Shown: in pieces, positions 9,923 to 18,191 of the stretch | Numbering within the stretch: the first letter of the stretch is position 1 | Layout: every line of letters starts with the position of its first letter | From: an uncultured Olsenella sp. | Lineage (GTDB): Bacteria > Actinomycetota > Coriobacteriia > Coriobacteriales > Atopobiaceae | Length of the DNA stretch: 35,704 nucleotides | NCBI GenBank assembly: GCA_937900605.1 | Contig: CALCDK010000113.1 | Span: 1 to 35,704, forward strand | Direction of reading: 5' to 3' | Made by a program: the position numbers and the translations under genes | Notes under the pieces: model-generated | What the model was told of the DNA's origin: nothing | Database searches by the model: none | Seen by the model: the letters and a program-made list of their open reading frames with translations, nothing else

Positions 9923-9943
9923 AAAAAGGCCCCTTTTGGGGCC
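9923..9943 (-). terminator. Intrinsic terminator after tRNA-Gly
   Basis: GGCCCC-AAAA-GGGGCC followed by TTTTT on the minus strand, 11 bases past the tRNA 3' end. It separates the tRNA from the M29 gene. Confidence 0.9.
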
Positions 9944-9953
9944 TGAGAGTCTC

Positions 9954-10028
9954 TGGAGCGGGCAACGGGATTCGAACCCGCGGATGACGGCTTGGGAAGC
10001 CGTTGCCTTACCACTTGGCGATGCCCGC
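9954..10028 (-). tRNA. tRNA-Gly (anticodon CCC)
   Basis: Minus-strand cloverleaf of 75 nt. The acceptor GCGGGCA pairs with TGCCCGC. The anticodon stem ACGGC/GCCGT encloses loop TTCCCAA with anticodon CCC, which reads GGG. The T-arm is CGGG-TTCGAAT-CCCG, the discriminator is T and CCA is encoded. Confidence 0.97.
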
Positions 10029-10038
10029 GTGGGACCTC

Positions 10039-10047
10039 ATTCTATCA
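10039..10047 (-). promoter_or_regulatory. Extended -10 promoter of tRNA-Gly
   Basis: TGATAGAAT (TGN plus TAGAAT) on the minus strand, 10 bases before the tRNA 5' end. No clear -35 is visible, which fits an extended -10 promoter. Confidence 0.45.
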
Positions 10048-10586
10048 CAGCCCCCGGGCGCCGACTCGTGTGCAGTTTGTGGGCCCCAGGACGCGCCGAG
10101 AAGCGCCATGCGGGTCCGGGGCGCGACCGCCGCAGCGCATTCGCGCTGGTGGGACGGCTGCGTGGGCGGACCGGGAAGCCTGGTGACAGCGTGCGAGCCG
10201 ACAGGTGCGCGGACGCGTCCGGGGCATGCCCTAGGATTGCCCTCCCACCGACGGAAGGAAGGGGCGCGATGACACGGGGGTTCGATCGTCAGGGCCGGCA
10301 AGGGGCATCTGCCGGCACGCACGGGAACGGCGAGAGGTGCCGTCGGGGCAGGACGCGCCGGGCGCCGGTGTCGCGGCCCGTGGGCGGCGACGTCCCCTGC
10401 GGCGGACGGCTTGCCGCAGTGGGCCACGCGGGGCGGGCGAGCCTCGAGCGGGTGGGGGCGTCGTGGTGTGCGACGTCGGGCGCGGGGCCGCTCTCCGCAA
10501 CGATCGCGCCGTGGCGTGCGGCAGCGAGCGCGACGGCGCCCCCGACGACGCGCGCGACTCCGTCGTGGCCGCGCAGGGAGCCCGCG
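10048..10586. other. Gene-free stretch between tRNA-Gly and the M28 gene
   Basis: About 540 bases of GC-rich DNA without a recognisable gene. Open frames exist on both strands, but their products are Arg/Pro/Ala-rich and unlike any family, as expected for chance frames in GC-rich DNA. One rightward ATG at 10269 has a GGAAGG site just before it, but its frame runs through the M28 terminator and into that gene's antisense. I do not call it a gene. A degraded gene cannot be excluded. Confidence 0.5.
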
Positions 10587-10626
10587 CAAGAGAGAACGGG
10601 CCCCGCGCCAAAGCGCGAGACCCGTT
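10587..10626 (-). terminator. Strand-specific terminator after the M28 gene
   Basis: On the minus strand AACGGGTCTCGCGC and GCGCGGGGCCCGTT form a 14-bp RNA stem (two G-U wobbles) closed by TTTG, followed by CTCTCTT. On the plus strand the wobbles become C-A mismatches, so the hairpin serves the leftward gene only. It begins 22 bases past the stop codon. Confidence 0.75.
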
Positions 10627-10638
10627 TCACGTGCAACG
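10623..10638. other. parS-like sequence, degenerate
   Basis: CGTTTCACGTGCAACG keeps the CACGTG core and the left half of the parS consensus TGTTTCACGTGAAACA, with three mismatches. It overlaps the foot of the M28 terminator and lies about 10-13 kb from the main parS group. Confidence 0.35.
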
Positions 10639-10647
10639 TCAGGTGCC

Positions 10648-13011
10648 CTAGGAGCGACGGATCGCCTCGGTGACCGCCTGGGCGACGAAGTCCGCCTGGT
10701 CGCCATCGACGTACTCCATGACGTCGTCCTTGCTGTGCGACAGCGCGGCGACGTTGTGCTCGACGACGCCCATGACCGTGGCGGCACGCAGGTAGCTGCG
10801 CATGGCCGGCGTGGCGTCGGTGTCCTCCCAGTCGTGCGGGACCACCGAGCAGGTGCCGTGGAGGTCCTCGATGGCGCCCTTGACCAGGCCGCAGACGCGC
10901 GAGTTGGCGGTCCTGGTGGAGACGAGGCCCTCGTTGCCCAGCACCACGAGGCTGCCGGCGCCGATGCAGTCGAGGTTGATGAAGAGCGCACTGGCAAGCT
11001 CCTCCCCATGGGCGGCGAGGAAGCCCTTCATGCCGGCGTGGCCGAGCGAGTTGCTGCCCAGGGCGACGAACCAGACGTCGCGGGCGAGAAGCTCGTCGTC
11101 CTGCAGGCCGAGGACGGCATCGCGCAGGTCCTCCTCGGTCGGGGCCTGGTCCTGGCCCTGCTCGCCGGCGACCTCGCCTTCGCCGCCCGAGACTGCGTCC
11201 TGGACGGCCGCCTGGCCCTCGTCCTCGCCGACGAGGCGCAGGCCCGCGCGGGTGGTCGCGCCGCCACGCCACAGGGGGTTGTCGTCATCGTCGTCGTGGC
11301 CGAGCCAGCCGTCGGCCTGGGACTGGCCCTCGTGGCGCTTGATGCGCTCGAAGAAGCCCTGGATGCGGTTCTTGGGCTTCTCCTCGGGCTGGGGCTCGGC
11401 GGAGAGGGTCTCGATGGGCTCCGGGACCGGCTGCTGCGCGACCGCCTGCTGCACGGGAGCCGTCTGCTGGGCGCGGGCCGGCGCCTGCGGGGCGGGCGCG
11501 GGCTGGGAGGAGACGGGCGGGACGTACGCGGCGGCGTGGACGTCGGACTGCGGGGTCGCGAACGGGTCCTCGACCGCGGACGGGTCAGGAAGGTCGAAGA
11601 GGGACGCGCGGCGGGCCATGTCGGAGACGGAGGGCTCGTAGCTCGACTTGCCCCACTCGGGGTCGTCCGGCGCGCTGGGGCGCGGGGCCGGCGCGGGGGC
11701 GGTCACGTCGGGGTCGTCCGGCAGGTCGACGACGTCGAGGCCGGAGTGGTCCTTGCGGCCGACGCCACGGGGCTCGTCGTCGGTGACGATGCCGAAGCGG
11801 TCCCCGGCGAGAAGGTCGTCGCGGGTGACGGGGCTCACGTCGGCGTCGACGCGGTCCTGGGGGACGGCGGACATGGGCGAGGTCGCACCCAGGTCGGACG
11901 TGGAGCCCAGGTCGGACGTGGAGCCGAGGTCGGCGGCCTCGACGCCAGCGGCGGCGACGGGGGCCACAGCCTGCGCCTGGGCCTGCGCAGCGGCGGTCGC
12001 GACGGGGTCCTCGACCAGCTGCGGGGCCACGTACTCGATCTGGCAGGTCTCGGGCAGCATGCCCAGGGAGCGCAGGACGTCCTCGCCGTGGCGGGCGCCG
12101 ACGACCTCCTCGTAGCGCAGGACGGGCTGCACGGGCACGAACTCGGGCTCGGCCGGGACGGGCTGGCCGCTCTCGCCGTCCGCGGGCCCCTCGACGGGGG
12201 CGTCGTCGGCGAGGCCGTCGTCGGGCTGGGCGTCGTCCTGTTCGGCGTCGTGGGCCGGGGCCGCGGGACGGGGCCTGGGGACGATGCCGCTGGGGCGGAC
12301 GTTCTCGAGCACGCCGAGCAGGGCGGCGACGGAGGCCTTGTTGTCGTTGGCGCCCACGGTGCACGGCATCATGCGCTCGGCGATGGCGGCGACGGCCATG
12401 ACCAGCGCGGGGACCGCGGCGACGATGCCGACGAGCCACAGGACCAGGCGCACCGGGGCGGGGATGAAGACCAGCAGCTGGAGCAGGGCGCACACGGCGA
12501 CCGCGGGGACACAGCACTTGGCGGCCTTGGCGACTGCGGGGACGTACTGGGCGACGCCGTTGGCGCGCAGGAAGTTCTCGTGCGGGGAGTCGTAGTGCGC
12601 GCAGACGACCACGGGGTGGTTCTGGTGCGTGGCGCGCGGGCCGCAGGCGCGGTGGACGGCCACGACGTTCTGGCTCCTGACGGCGGGGCCGAAGGCGGGA
12701 TCGAAGTGGCGGCCGGTCAGCGAGAGGCCGAGCAGGACGGTGGGGACCACGGCCAGCACCAGGCCGAGAAGGGCGAGCGGCAGCACGCCGACGCCGGAGA
12801 GCACGACGCCCACGAACAAGGCACAGGCGACGATGGCACCGTACAGGCCGCCCAGGCGCGGGGCCGAGAACTCCTCGATGGTGGCGTCCACGCCGTGCTG
12901 TGCCATGAGGTCCCGGATGACCTCGGCGGCCTGGAGCTCCTCCTGGCTGTTCGCGGGCGAGATTTCGACCTCGGCGTCAAGGAAGTCGAGGTAGTCGTGT
13001 GTCAGAGCCAT
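10648..13011 (-). CDS. Membrane M28-like (zinc peptidase fold) protein with long acidic insert, Glu-Glu pair absent
   Basis: This is a 787-residue protein. Its start resembles M28 aminopeptidases (EVEISPANSQEELQAAEVIRDLM). It has two membrane regions (~54-98 and ~167-212), then the metal site pieces VVVCAHYD (His139, Asp141) and VGANDNKASVAALL (Asp223). Residues ~240-640 are a Pro/Ala/Asp/Gln-rich, probably disordered insert, which includes two copies of DLGSTS. The fold then resumes: DVWFVALGSNSLGHAGMKGF, FINLDCIG (Asp681) and LSHSKDD (His759). In M28 enzymes the segment at 652-657 normally carries Glu-Glu (general base and metal ligand); here Asn654-Ser655 stand there. Peptidase activity is therefore doubtful, and a non-catalytic or altered role is inference. 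The start ATG 13011 has AAAAAGGA upstream. Confidence 0.8.
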   Translation of the reverse strand: MALTHDYLDFLDAEVEISPANSQEELQAAEVIRDLMAQHGVDATIEEFSAPRLGGLYGAIVACALFVGVVLSGVGVLPLALLGLVLAVVPTVLLGLSLTGRHFDPAFGPAVRSQNVVAVHRACGPRATHQNHPVVVCAHYDSPHENFLRANGVAQYVPAVAKAAKCCVPAVAVCALLQLLVFIPAPVRLVLWLVGIVAAVPALVMAVAAIAERMMPCTVGANDNKASVAALLGVLENVRPSGIVPRPRPAAPAHDAEQDDAQPDDGLADDAPVEGPADGESGQPVPAEPEFVPVQPVLRYEEVVGARHGEDVLRSLGMLPETCQIEYVAPQLVEDPVATAAAQAQAQAVAPVAAAGVEAADLGSTSDLGSTSDLGATSPMSAVPQDRVDADVSPVTRDDLLAGDRFGIVTDDEPRGVGRKDHSGLDVVDLPDDPDVTAPAPAPRPSAPDDPEWGKSSYEPSVSDMARRASLFDLPDPSAVEDPFATPQSDVHAAAYVPPVSSQPAPAPQAPARAQQTAPVQQAVAQQPVPEPIETLSAEPQPEEKPKNRIQGFFERIKRHEGQSQADGWLGHDDDDDNPLWRGGATTRAGLRLVGEDEGQAAVQDAVSGGEGEVAGEQGQDQAPTEEDLRDAVLGLQDDELLARDVWFVALGSNSLGHAGMKGFLAAHGEELASALFINLDCIGAGSLVVLGNEGLVSTRTANSRVCGLVKGAIEDLHGTCSVVPHDWEDTDATPAMRSYLRAATVMGVVEHNVAALSHSKDDVMEYVDGDQADFVAQAVTEAIRRS

Positions 13012-13070
13012 ACAGCGTCCTTTTTGAGAGTCTCAGGGGCAGGCCCGTGGAACCTGCATACAATCAAAAG

Positions 13071-13076
13071 AGTATA
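13071..13076 (-). promoter_or_regulatory. Candidate -10 for the M28-like gene
   Basis: TATACT on the minus strand, 60 bases before the M28-like start, in a visibly AT-rich divergent promoter region (13050-13140). The -35 is unclear. Confidence 0.3.
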
Positions 13077-13173
13077 CGGCTTGGGTTTACTTTGCGTTTA
13101 AAAGACCTTGCAGAGGCCCACAAAGCGACAAGATATACAGGCAAGGCATACCGACCGAGCCTCGGAGGGCAGC

Positions 13174-14211
13174 ATGAGCACCAGCACGGACGCCCACATG
13201 GGCGACGAGGACGACGGCATCCGCCTCAACTGCGACGACCAGCGCGCGGCGCGCGTCTGCGCGCTCGCGATCATGTTCATGAACGCGTCGGCGCCGGTCC
13301 CGTCCGCGCGCGTCCGCGCGCTCCACTACCCCGACCTCTCCGACGACGCGTTCCGCAAGGCGTTCGCGCGCGACCGCGACCTTCTCGCCAAGTGCGGCAT
13401 CGCCCTGGTGGAGGTCCCCACGCCCAACGAGCCCTCCAGCTGGAGGGCCGACGAGGAGACGTCCTTCTCGCCGGGGGCCCAGCTCGGGGACATGGACGCA
13501 ATGGCCCTCGAGATCGCGTGCCGTCCGCTGCTGTCGGACCCGTCGTTCCCCCTCGCGTCAGACCTGCGCTTCGCGCTCGCCAAGATCCGCCGCGCCTTCG
13601 CCGAGGCGCTCGCGACCTCCGGCGGCGGCCAGGTGGGCGAGACGCGCCAGCTCGCCGCGCTTCGCGAGGGCCTCTCGACCGGCCGCTGCGTCAGCGTCGC
13701 CTACGAGCGCGCGGACCACGAGGTCGTCGAGCGCACCATCGCCCCGGGCGGCTTCTTCCAGGTCCGCGGCGTCCTCTACCTCGTCGCCGACACCGTCGAG
13801 CCCGCGCCCGGCGAGAGGGGACCGCTGAGCGCGCTGGGCGACCCGTCCACCATCCGCACGTACCGCGTCGAGCGGTTCCGCACCGCGCGCGTCATGGCGC
13901 GCCTCGCGTACCAGGTGGACGAGGGCTTCTCGCTGGACCAGTGGCGAAGGCTGCCGTTCCAGCTCGGCGACGCCATCGGCGAGGCGCGGCTGCTCGTGGC
14001 CGACGAGCGCGAGGACGAGGCCCGCAGGCTCTCGCTGGGGCACGGGTCCTTCTCGCGGGAAGACGGCGGGCTGGTCTGGACCGTCGGCTACAGCGACCCC
14101 GCGGCGGTCGCGTCGTGGGCGGTCGCGCACGGGATGGTCCCGGACGGGCCCGAGCAGGTCCGAAGGGTGTGGCGTCAGGTCCTCGAGGGGGCGGTCGGAA
14201 GTGGCGAGTAG
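13174..14211 (+). CDS. WYL-type transcriptional regulator, PafB-like
   Basis: 345 residues. An N-terminal winged-helix-like region (VRALHYPDLSDDAFRKAFARDRDLLAKCGI) resembles the PafB start, in which a helix-turn-helix precedes RD..LL..CGI. The central part, SVAYERADHEVVERTIAPGGFFQVRGVLYLVADT, matches a WYL domain with the tripeptide degenerated to LYL, and the RTYRVERFRTARV segment follows. In mycobacteria PafB and PafC act together as a DNA-damage-responsive activator, so a similar heterodimer is plausible here. The start ATG 13174 has GGAGGG five bases upstream. The longer open frame from 13108 lacks a site. The stop overlaps the next gene by 11 bases, and the gene is divergent from the M28-like gene. 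Confidence 0.85.
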   Translation: MSTSTDAHMGDEDDGIRLNCDDQRAARVCALAIMFMNASAPVPSARVRALHYPDLSDDAFRKAFARDRDLLAKCGIALVEVPTPNEPSSWRADEETSFSPGAQLGDMDAMALEIACRPLLSDPSFPLASDLRFALAKIRRAFAEALATSGGGQVGETRQLAALREGLSTGRCVSVAYERADHEVVERTIAPGGFFQVRGVLYLVADTVEPAPGERGPLSALGDPSTIRTYRVERFRTARVMARLAYQVDEGFSLDQWRRLPFQLGDAIGEARLLVADEREDEARRLSLGHGSFSREDGGLVWTVGYSDPAAVASWAVAHGMVPDGPEQVRRVWRQVLEGAVGSGE

Positions 14212-15127
14212 GCAGGCGGGACGCAAGGGCTCCCTCGAGGAGTCGCGCGAGCTGGTGGCGCTCGCCTCGAGCCTCACCGAGCGCGGCGACGGCGTGAGCC
14301 CCGCCGCGATCGAGCAGAAGTTCGGCGTCGAGCGCGAGCAGGCGCTCAAGCTCATCAAGATCCTGCGCGAGGCGGAGGTGGGGCCCAGCTCCTACCTGCC
14401 GCTCGACGAGGACGACGACGTCGTGTACCTCTCGGTGTCCGGCGGCCTGGCCGGTCGGGCGCTGCGCCTGTCGCGCGCCGAGACCACCGCGCTCCTCGCC
14501 GCGCTGGAGCGCATCGGCGTGCCGGACGACGACCCCATCCGCACGCGCCTGCAGACCGCCCTGGCCAAGGGGCCGCTCGACTACGACCTGGTCAGGCGCC
14601 TCGTGGCCGACGAGGGCGACGAGCGCTCGGCCGACGCGCTCGCGGCGTGCTCGCAGGCCATCGCGTGGGGCCGCAGCCTGTCGTTCGGCTACCGCAGGGT
14701 GGGCCAGGACACCCGTGCCCCCGAGCGCCGCCACGTCGTCCCGCGCGAGCTGCGCCACGACAGCGGCCTGTGGTACCTGCAGGCCTACGACCTGGACCGC
14801 GCTGCCGGCCGCGTGTTCCGCGTGGACCGCATGGACGACGCCCAGGTGGGGGCGCGCCGCGCCGGCCCCGTGCGCGAGCAGGACGAGGCCCCCGAGGCCC
14901 GCGAGGTCACGCTGCACTTCCTTGACCGCCGGCTGCTCGACCTGCTGGACTGGCACGAGCTCGAGCTGGTCTCCGACGGCCCCACCGAGGCCGTCGGCCG
15001 CATCAGCTACTATGGCGGCGACTGGCTCCCGCGCATGGTCTGCGCGGGCGGCGGGTCCGTCACCTGCGACGACGTCGAGGTGTCGAGAAGGGCCGCGCAG
15101 ATCGCCCGCGAGCTCCTCGCCCGCTAG
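14201..15127 (+). CDS. WYL-domain transcriptional regulator, PafC-like
   Basis: 308 residues from GTG 14201, inside the end of the preceding gene (11-base overlap, GAGGGGG upstream), so the pair is translationally coupled. Residues ~35-65 form a helix-turn-helix (GVSPAAIEQKFGVEREQALKL). A WYL domain follows, with the intact tripeptide in SGLWYLQAYDLDRAAGRVF and the adjacent RVDRM. The C-terminal ~90 residues fit the WCX extension, VTLHFLDRRLLDLL onwards. The domain order matches PafC. WYL domains of this family are thought to sense nucleic acid. The target genes are not visible, and no Pup-proteasome genes are in the window. Confidence 0.88.
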   Translation: MASRQAGRKGSLEESRELVALASSLTERGDGVSPAAIEQKFGVEREQALKLIKILREAEVGPSSYLPLDEDDDVVYLSVSGGLAGRALRLSRAETTALLAALERIGVPDDDPIRTRLQTALAKGPLDYDLVRRLVADEGDERSADALAACSQAIAWGRSLSFGYRRVGQDTRAPERRHVVPRELRHDSGLWYLQAYDLDRAAGRVFRVDRMDDAQVGARRAGPVREQDEAPEAREVTLHFLDRRLLDLLDWHELELVSDGPTEAVGRISYYGGDWLPRMVCAGGGSVTCDDVEVSRRAAQIARELLAR

Positions 15128-15180
15128 CGACGGGCGGGCCCACTGGCCCGGGCGCGACACGGGACACGACGTACGACCGA

Positions 15181-15216
15181 AGAGGGACCCGCGACGCCAA
15201 GGTCGCGGGTCCCTCT
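15181..15216. terminator. Strong hairpin between convergent pafC-like gene and dinG
   Basis: Perfect 15-bp stem AGAGGGACCCGCGAC / GTCGCGGGTCCCTCT around a 6-base loop. There is no T-tract on either side, but its place between convergent stops suits a bidirectional terminator. Confidence 0.65.
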
Positions 15217-15254
15217 CGCATGCGGCGGCGGTCCCTCTCGCCCGCCGGCGCGGG

Positions 15255-18188
15255 CTAGTGACAGGAGCGCCAGGTCTCGACGTAGCGGCCCACCTGGTCG
15301 CAGCCCAGGCGCGCGACGCTCCTGGACGGCAGCGAGCCCACGAAGAGCTTGCCGTAGCCCTTGGTGCACAGGCGCGAGTCGGCCATGACGAGCACGCCCA
15401 CGTCGCTGGCAGTGCGGATGAGCCGGCCGGCGGCCTGCTTGACCGAGATGACAGCCTCAGGCAGCGAGTGGTGCCACCAGGCGCGGTCCTCGCGCAGGTC
15501 GCGCTCGCGGACGAGCGGGTCGTTGGGGCTCGCGAACGGCAGCTTGGGGATCACGACGCAGCGCAGGGTGTCGCCGGCGGCGTCGAAGCCCTCCCAGAAC
15601 GACTTGAGCGCGAGCAACGACAGCGAGCCCTCCTGCATGAAGCGCTGGCGCAGGCGACGCGCGGACGAGCCGCGCTCCTGGCAGGCCAGGTCGAGGCCCT
15701 CGGCGGCCAGGCGCGAGCGCAGGCCCTCGTAGACGCGCTCCATGTCGCGACGGTTGGTGAACAGCGTGAGCACCGAGCCGCCCATGGCGCGGTGGACGTC
15801 GAACAGCAGGTCCTCGAGGGCCGGCAGGTACGCGCGGTCGCTGGGCGCGGGCATGTCCTTGGCGAGCACCACGGACATGTGCGAGTCGAAGTCGAAGCTG
15901 GAGTCCAGGCGCAGGTCGCGGTGCTTCTCGCCGGACAGGCGAGAGAGGCCGACGGCCTGGTCGAAGTGCGAGAAGTCGTCGCCCACGGCGATGGTCGCGG
16001 ACGTGAACACGACGTTGCGCATCTCGGGCAGCCAGCGCTCCGCCAGGTCGGCACCCACGTCGAGCTTCTCGGCGACGAGGCGCTCCGCGGCGATGCGGCG
16101 ATTGGAGCGGGCGAGCTGCGCGGAGTAGACGTAGCTCTCGTCGGTTCCGGCGCACACCAGGCGGATGCCGGCGAGCAGATCGCGCAGGAAGCGCGTGGAC
16201 TCCCCCAGGTCGGCGGCGAGCTGCGGTGCCTCGGCCGAGAGGGTCGAGGCAGCGTCGGCCAGCAGGCGCACGGCCTCGTCGAGGGCGTCCTCGCAAGCGC
16301 TGCCCGCGTCGCGGACGGCAGCCCACTCGGGTGTCTCTCGGACCGTGGCGTCGATCCACAGCGTCATGAGGTCGTAGCCGCCCTCGCCCGGGCGGGCCAG
16401 GGGCAGCAGCTCGTGGACGGCCACGAAGAGGTCGGCCACGCACACGGACGCGCGCGAGACGGACGCGGACGCCTTGGCGAGAAGCCCCACGAGCAGCGTG
16501 GAGCCCTCGAGCGCGGAGCACTGGGCGATGACCGTGTGCAGGACGCCGGTCCTCTCGCCGCCCAGCAGCTCGAAGGCGGCGCGGGCCTCGTCGCCGCTGA
16601 CCTCGACGGCCCACTGGCGGCGGGCCTCGGACTCGAAGGCGTGGGCCTCGTCGACGACCCAGCTGCGGACGGGCGGCAGGATCTTGCCGTCGGCGGCGAC
16701 GTTGCGCAGGAGCAGCGAGTGGTTGGTGACGACGACGTCCGAGCAGCCGGCGCGGCGGCGGGCGCCGTGGAGCAGGCACTCGTTGGGGAAGTACGGGCAT
16801 CGGCCGCGCAGGCACTCGCCGGGCTTGGTGGTGAGCATCGCGCGGGGGACGTAGCGCCAGCGAATGCCCAGGGCGTCGAGGTCGCCGTCGGGCGACTGCG
16901 ACGCGAACGCGCAGGTGACGGCGATGGCGGTGAGCATGTCGGAAGCCACGGCGTTGTCCGAGCGCCCGTCGTGGGGCACGGCGGCAAGGGGGAGCTCCTC
17001 TCGCATGGCGCGGTCCACGCGGTGCAGGCACGGGTAGTGGTCGTAGCCCTTGAGGCTCGTGAAGGTGAGGCCGCCGGGCAGGGCCGCGGCGAGAGCGGGC
17101 AGCTCGTGCGAGACGAGCTGGTCGGTGAGCGCGTTGGTCTTGGTGGCGACGCCCACGGTGACGTCGTTGCGCTGGGCGTAGAGGACCGCGGGCAGCAGGT
17201 AGGCGATGGACTTGCCGACGCCGGTGCCGGCCTCGATGGAGCGGTGGGTGCCGTCGGCGAACGAGGCCGCGACCTCGCGGGCCATGGCGACCTGCTCGGG
17301 GCGGCGCTCCAGGCGCTCGTACATGCGCGACACGGTGCCGTCGGGGGCGAACGCGGCCTCCACCTCTTCGGCGGAGGGGGCGCGCACGGCGTCGAGGTCG
17401 GCGGCGTCGGTGCGCTGGCGGGCGTCGAGGTCGCGGGCCAGGGCCGCGCGGTGCGCCTTGAGCGAGAAGTGCTCGCCGGCGTCGGACAGCGACGCCACGT
17501 GCGAGATGACGGGACGGAACGCCCAGTCGACCTCCGGGTGCATGTCGGCGAGCTGCCCGAGCAGGCCGGCTGGCAGGTCCGACAGGCCCAGGAGCAGGAT
17601 GCGCCACATGCCGCAGAGGGCGTCGACGTCGTCGGAGGCGCGGTGGGTCACCGAGCAGCAGCCGAAGGCGGACGCCATGTCCGAGAGGCGGTGCGACAAG
17701 AGGCGCGGCAGCGCGATGCGCGAGAGCGCGAGGCTGTCGATCCAGACGTCCGAGACCTCGCGGCCGCTCGGGACGCCCTCGACGAAGGTGCGGTCGAACG
17801 TGGCGTTGTGGGCCAGGACGGGAGAGCCGCCGACGAACTCGGCGAGGGCGGCGACGGCCTCGGCGGGCGGGGGGGCGCCCGCCACGTCGACGTCGTGGAT
17901 GTTGGTGAGGAGCGTGATCTGGGGCGGAATGGGCCGACCCGGGTCGACGAAGGTCTCGAAGCGCTCGACCACGTCACGGCCGCTCAGGCGCGCAGCGGAG
18001 ATCTCGATGAGCTCGCAGTCCTTGAACGAGAGGCCCGTGGTCTCCGTGTCGAGGACGACGACGTCCTCCTCGAGCGGGCCGAACGAGCACGTGAGGGCGC
18101 GCTCCGCGAGGGTGCGGTACCTCTCGGCGACCGTTGCGGGCGTGCCGGGGAGCAGCAGCTCCTCCAGCGTGGGTGCGTTCTCCTGCAT
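15255..18188 (-). CDS. dinG: DnaQ-like exonuclease / DinG-family helicase fusion
   Basis: 977 residues. The N-terminal DEDDh 3'-5' exonuclease has ExoI VVVLDTETTG (Asp47, Glu49), ExoII VLAHNATFD and ExoIII HRASDDV (His182, Asp187). An XPD/DinG-type superfamily-2 helicase follows, with Walker A IEAGTGVGKS (~318-327), DEAH box VVDEAHAFESEA, and helicase motif VI region VKQAAGRLIRTASDVG near the C-terminus. Cysteines in DHYPCLH, CLRGRCPYFPNEC and RAGCSD could hold the iron-sulphur cluster of this family. The fused exonuclease is typical of Gram-positive DinG, where exonuclease activity may replace helicase activity; here the Cys-rich segment suggests a helicase-type enzyme. The role is presumably removal or repair of unusual DNA/RNA structures. 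It starts three bases after the ddl stop, so the two are one operon. Confidence 0.93.
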   Translation of the reverse strand: MQENAPTLEELLLPGTPATVAERYRTLAERALTCSFGPLEEDVVVLDTETTGLSFKDCELIEISAARLSGRDVVERFETFVDPGRPIPPQITLLTNIHDVDVAGAPPPAEAVAALAEFVGGSPVLAHNATFDRTFVEGVPSGREVSDVWIDSLALSRIALPRLLSHRLSDMASAFGCCSVTHRASDDVDALCGMWRILLLGLSDLPAGLLGQLADMHPEVDWAFRPVISHVASLSDAGEHFSLKAHRAALARDLDARQRTDAADLDAVRAPSAEEVEAAFAPDGTVSRMYERLERRPEQVAMAREVAASFADGTHRSIEAGTGVGKSIAYLLPAVLYAQRNDVTVGVATKTNALTDQLVSHELPALAAALPGGLTFTSLKGYDHYPCLHRVDRAMREELPLAAVPHDGRSDNAVASDMLTAIAVTCAFASQSPDGDLDALGIRWRYVPRAMLTTKPGECLRGRCPYFPNECLLHGARRRAGCSDVVVTNHSLLLRNVAADGKILPPVRSWVVDEAHAFESEARRQWAVEVSGDEARAAFELLGGERTGVLHTVIAQCSALEGSTLLVGLLAKASASVSRASVCVADLFVAVHELLPLARPGEGGYDLMTLWIDATVRETPEWAAVRDAGSACEDALDEAVRLLADAASTLSAEAPQLAADLGESTRFLRDLLAGIRLVCAGTDESYVYSAQLARSNRRIAAERLVAEKLDVGADLAERWLPEMRNVVFTSATIAVGDDFSHFDQAVGLSRLSGEKHRDLRLDSSFDFDSHMSVVLAKDMPAPSDRAYLPALEDLLFDVHRAMGGSVLTLFTNRRDMERVYEGLRSRLAAEGLDLACQERGSSARRLRQRFMQEGSLSLLALKSFWEGFDAAGDTLRCVVIPKLPFASPNDPLVRERDLREDRAWWHHSLPEAVISVKQAAGRLIRTASDVGVLVMADSRLCTKGYGKLFVGSLPSRSVARLGCDQVGRYVETWRSCH

Positions 18189-18191
18189 GCG

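Noticed and set aside
10269..10673. Possible small gene with GGAAGG and ATG upstream of the M28 terminator
   Set aside because: The product is Arg/Gly/Pro-rich, and the frame continues through a terminator into antisense of the next gene. No family resemblance.
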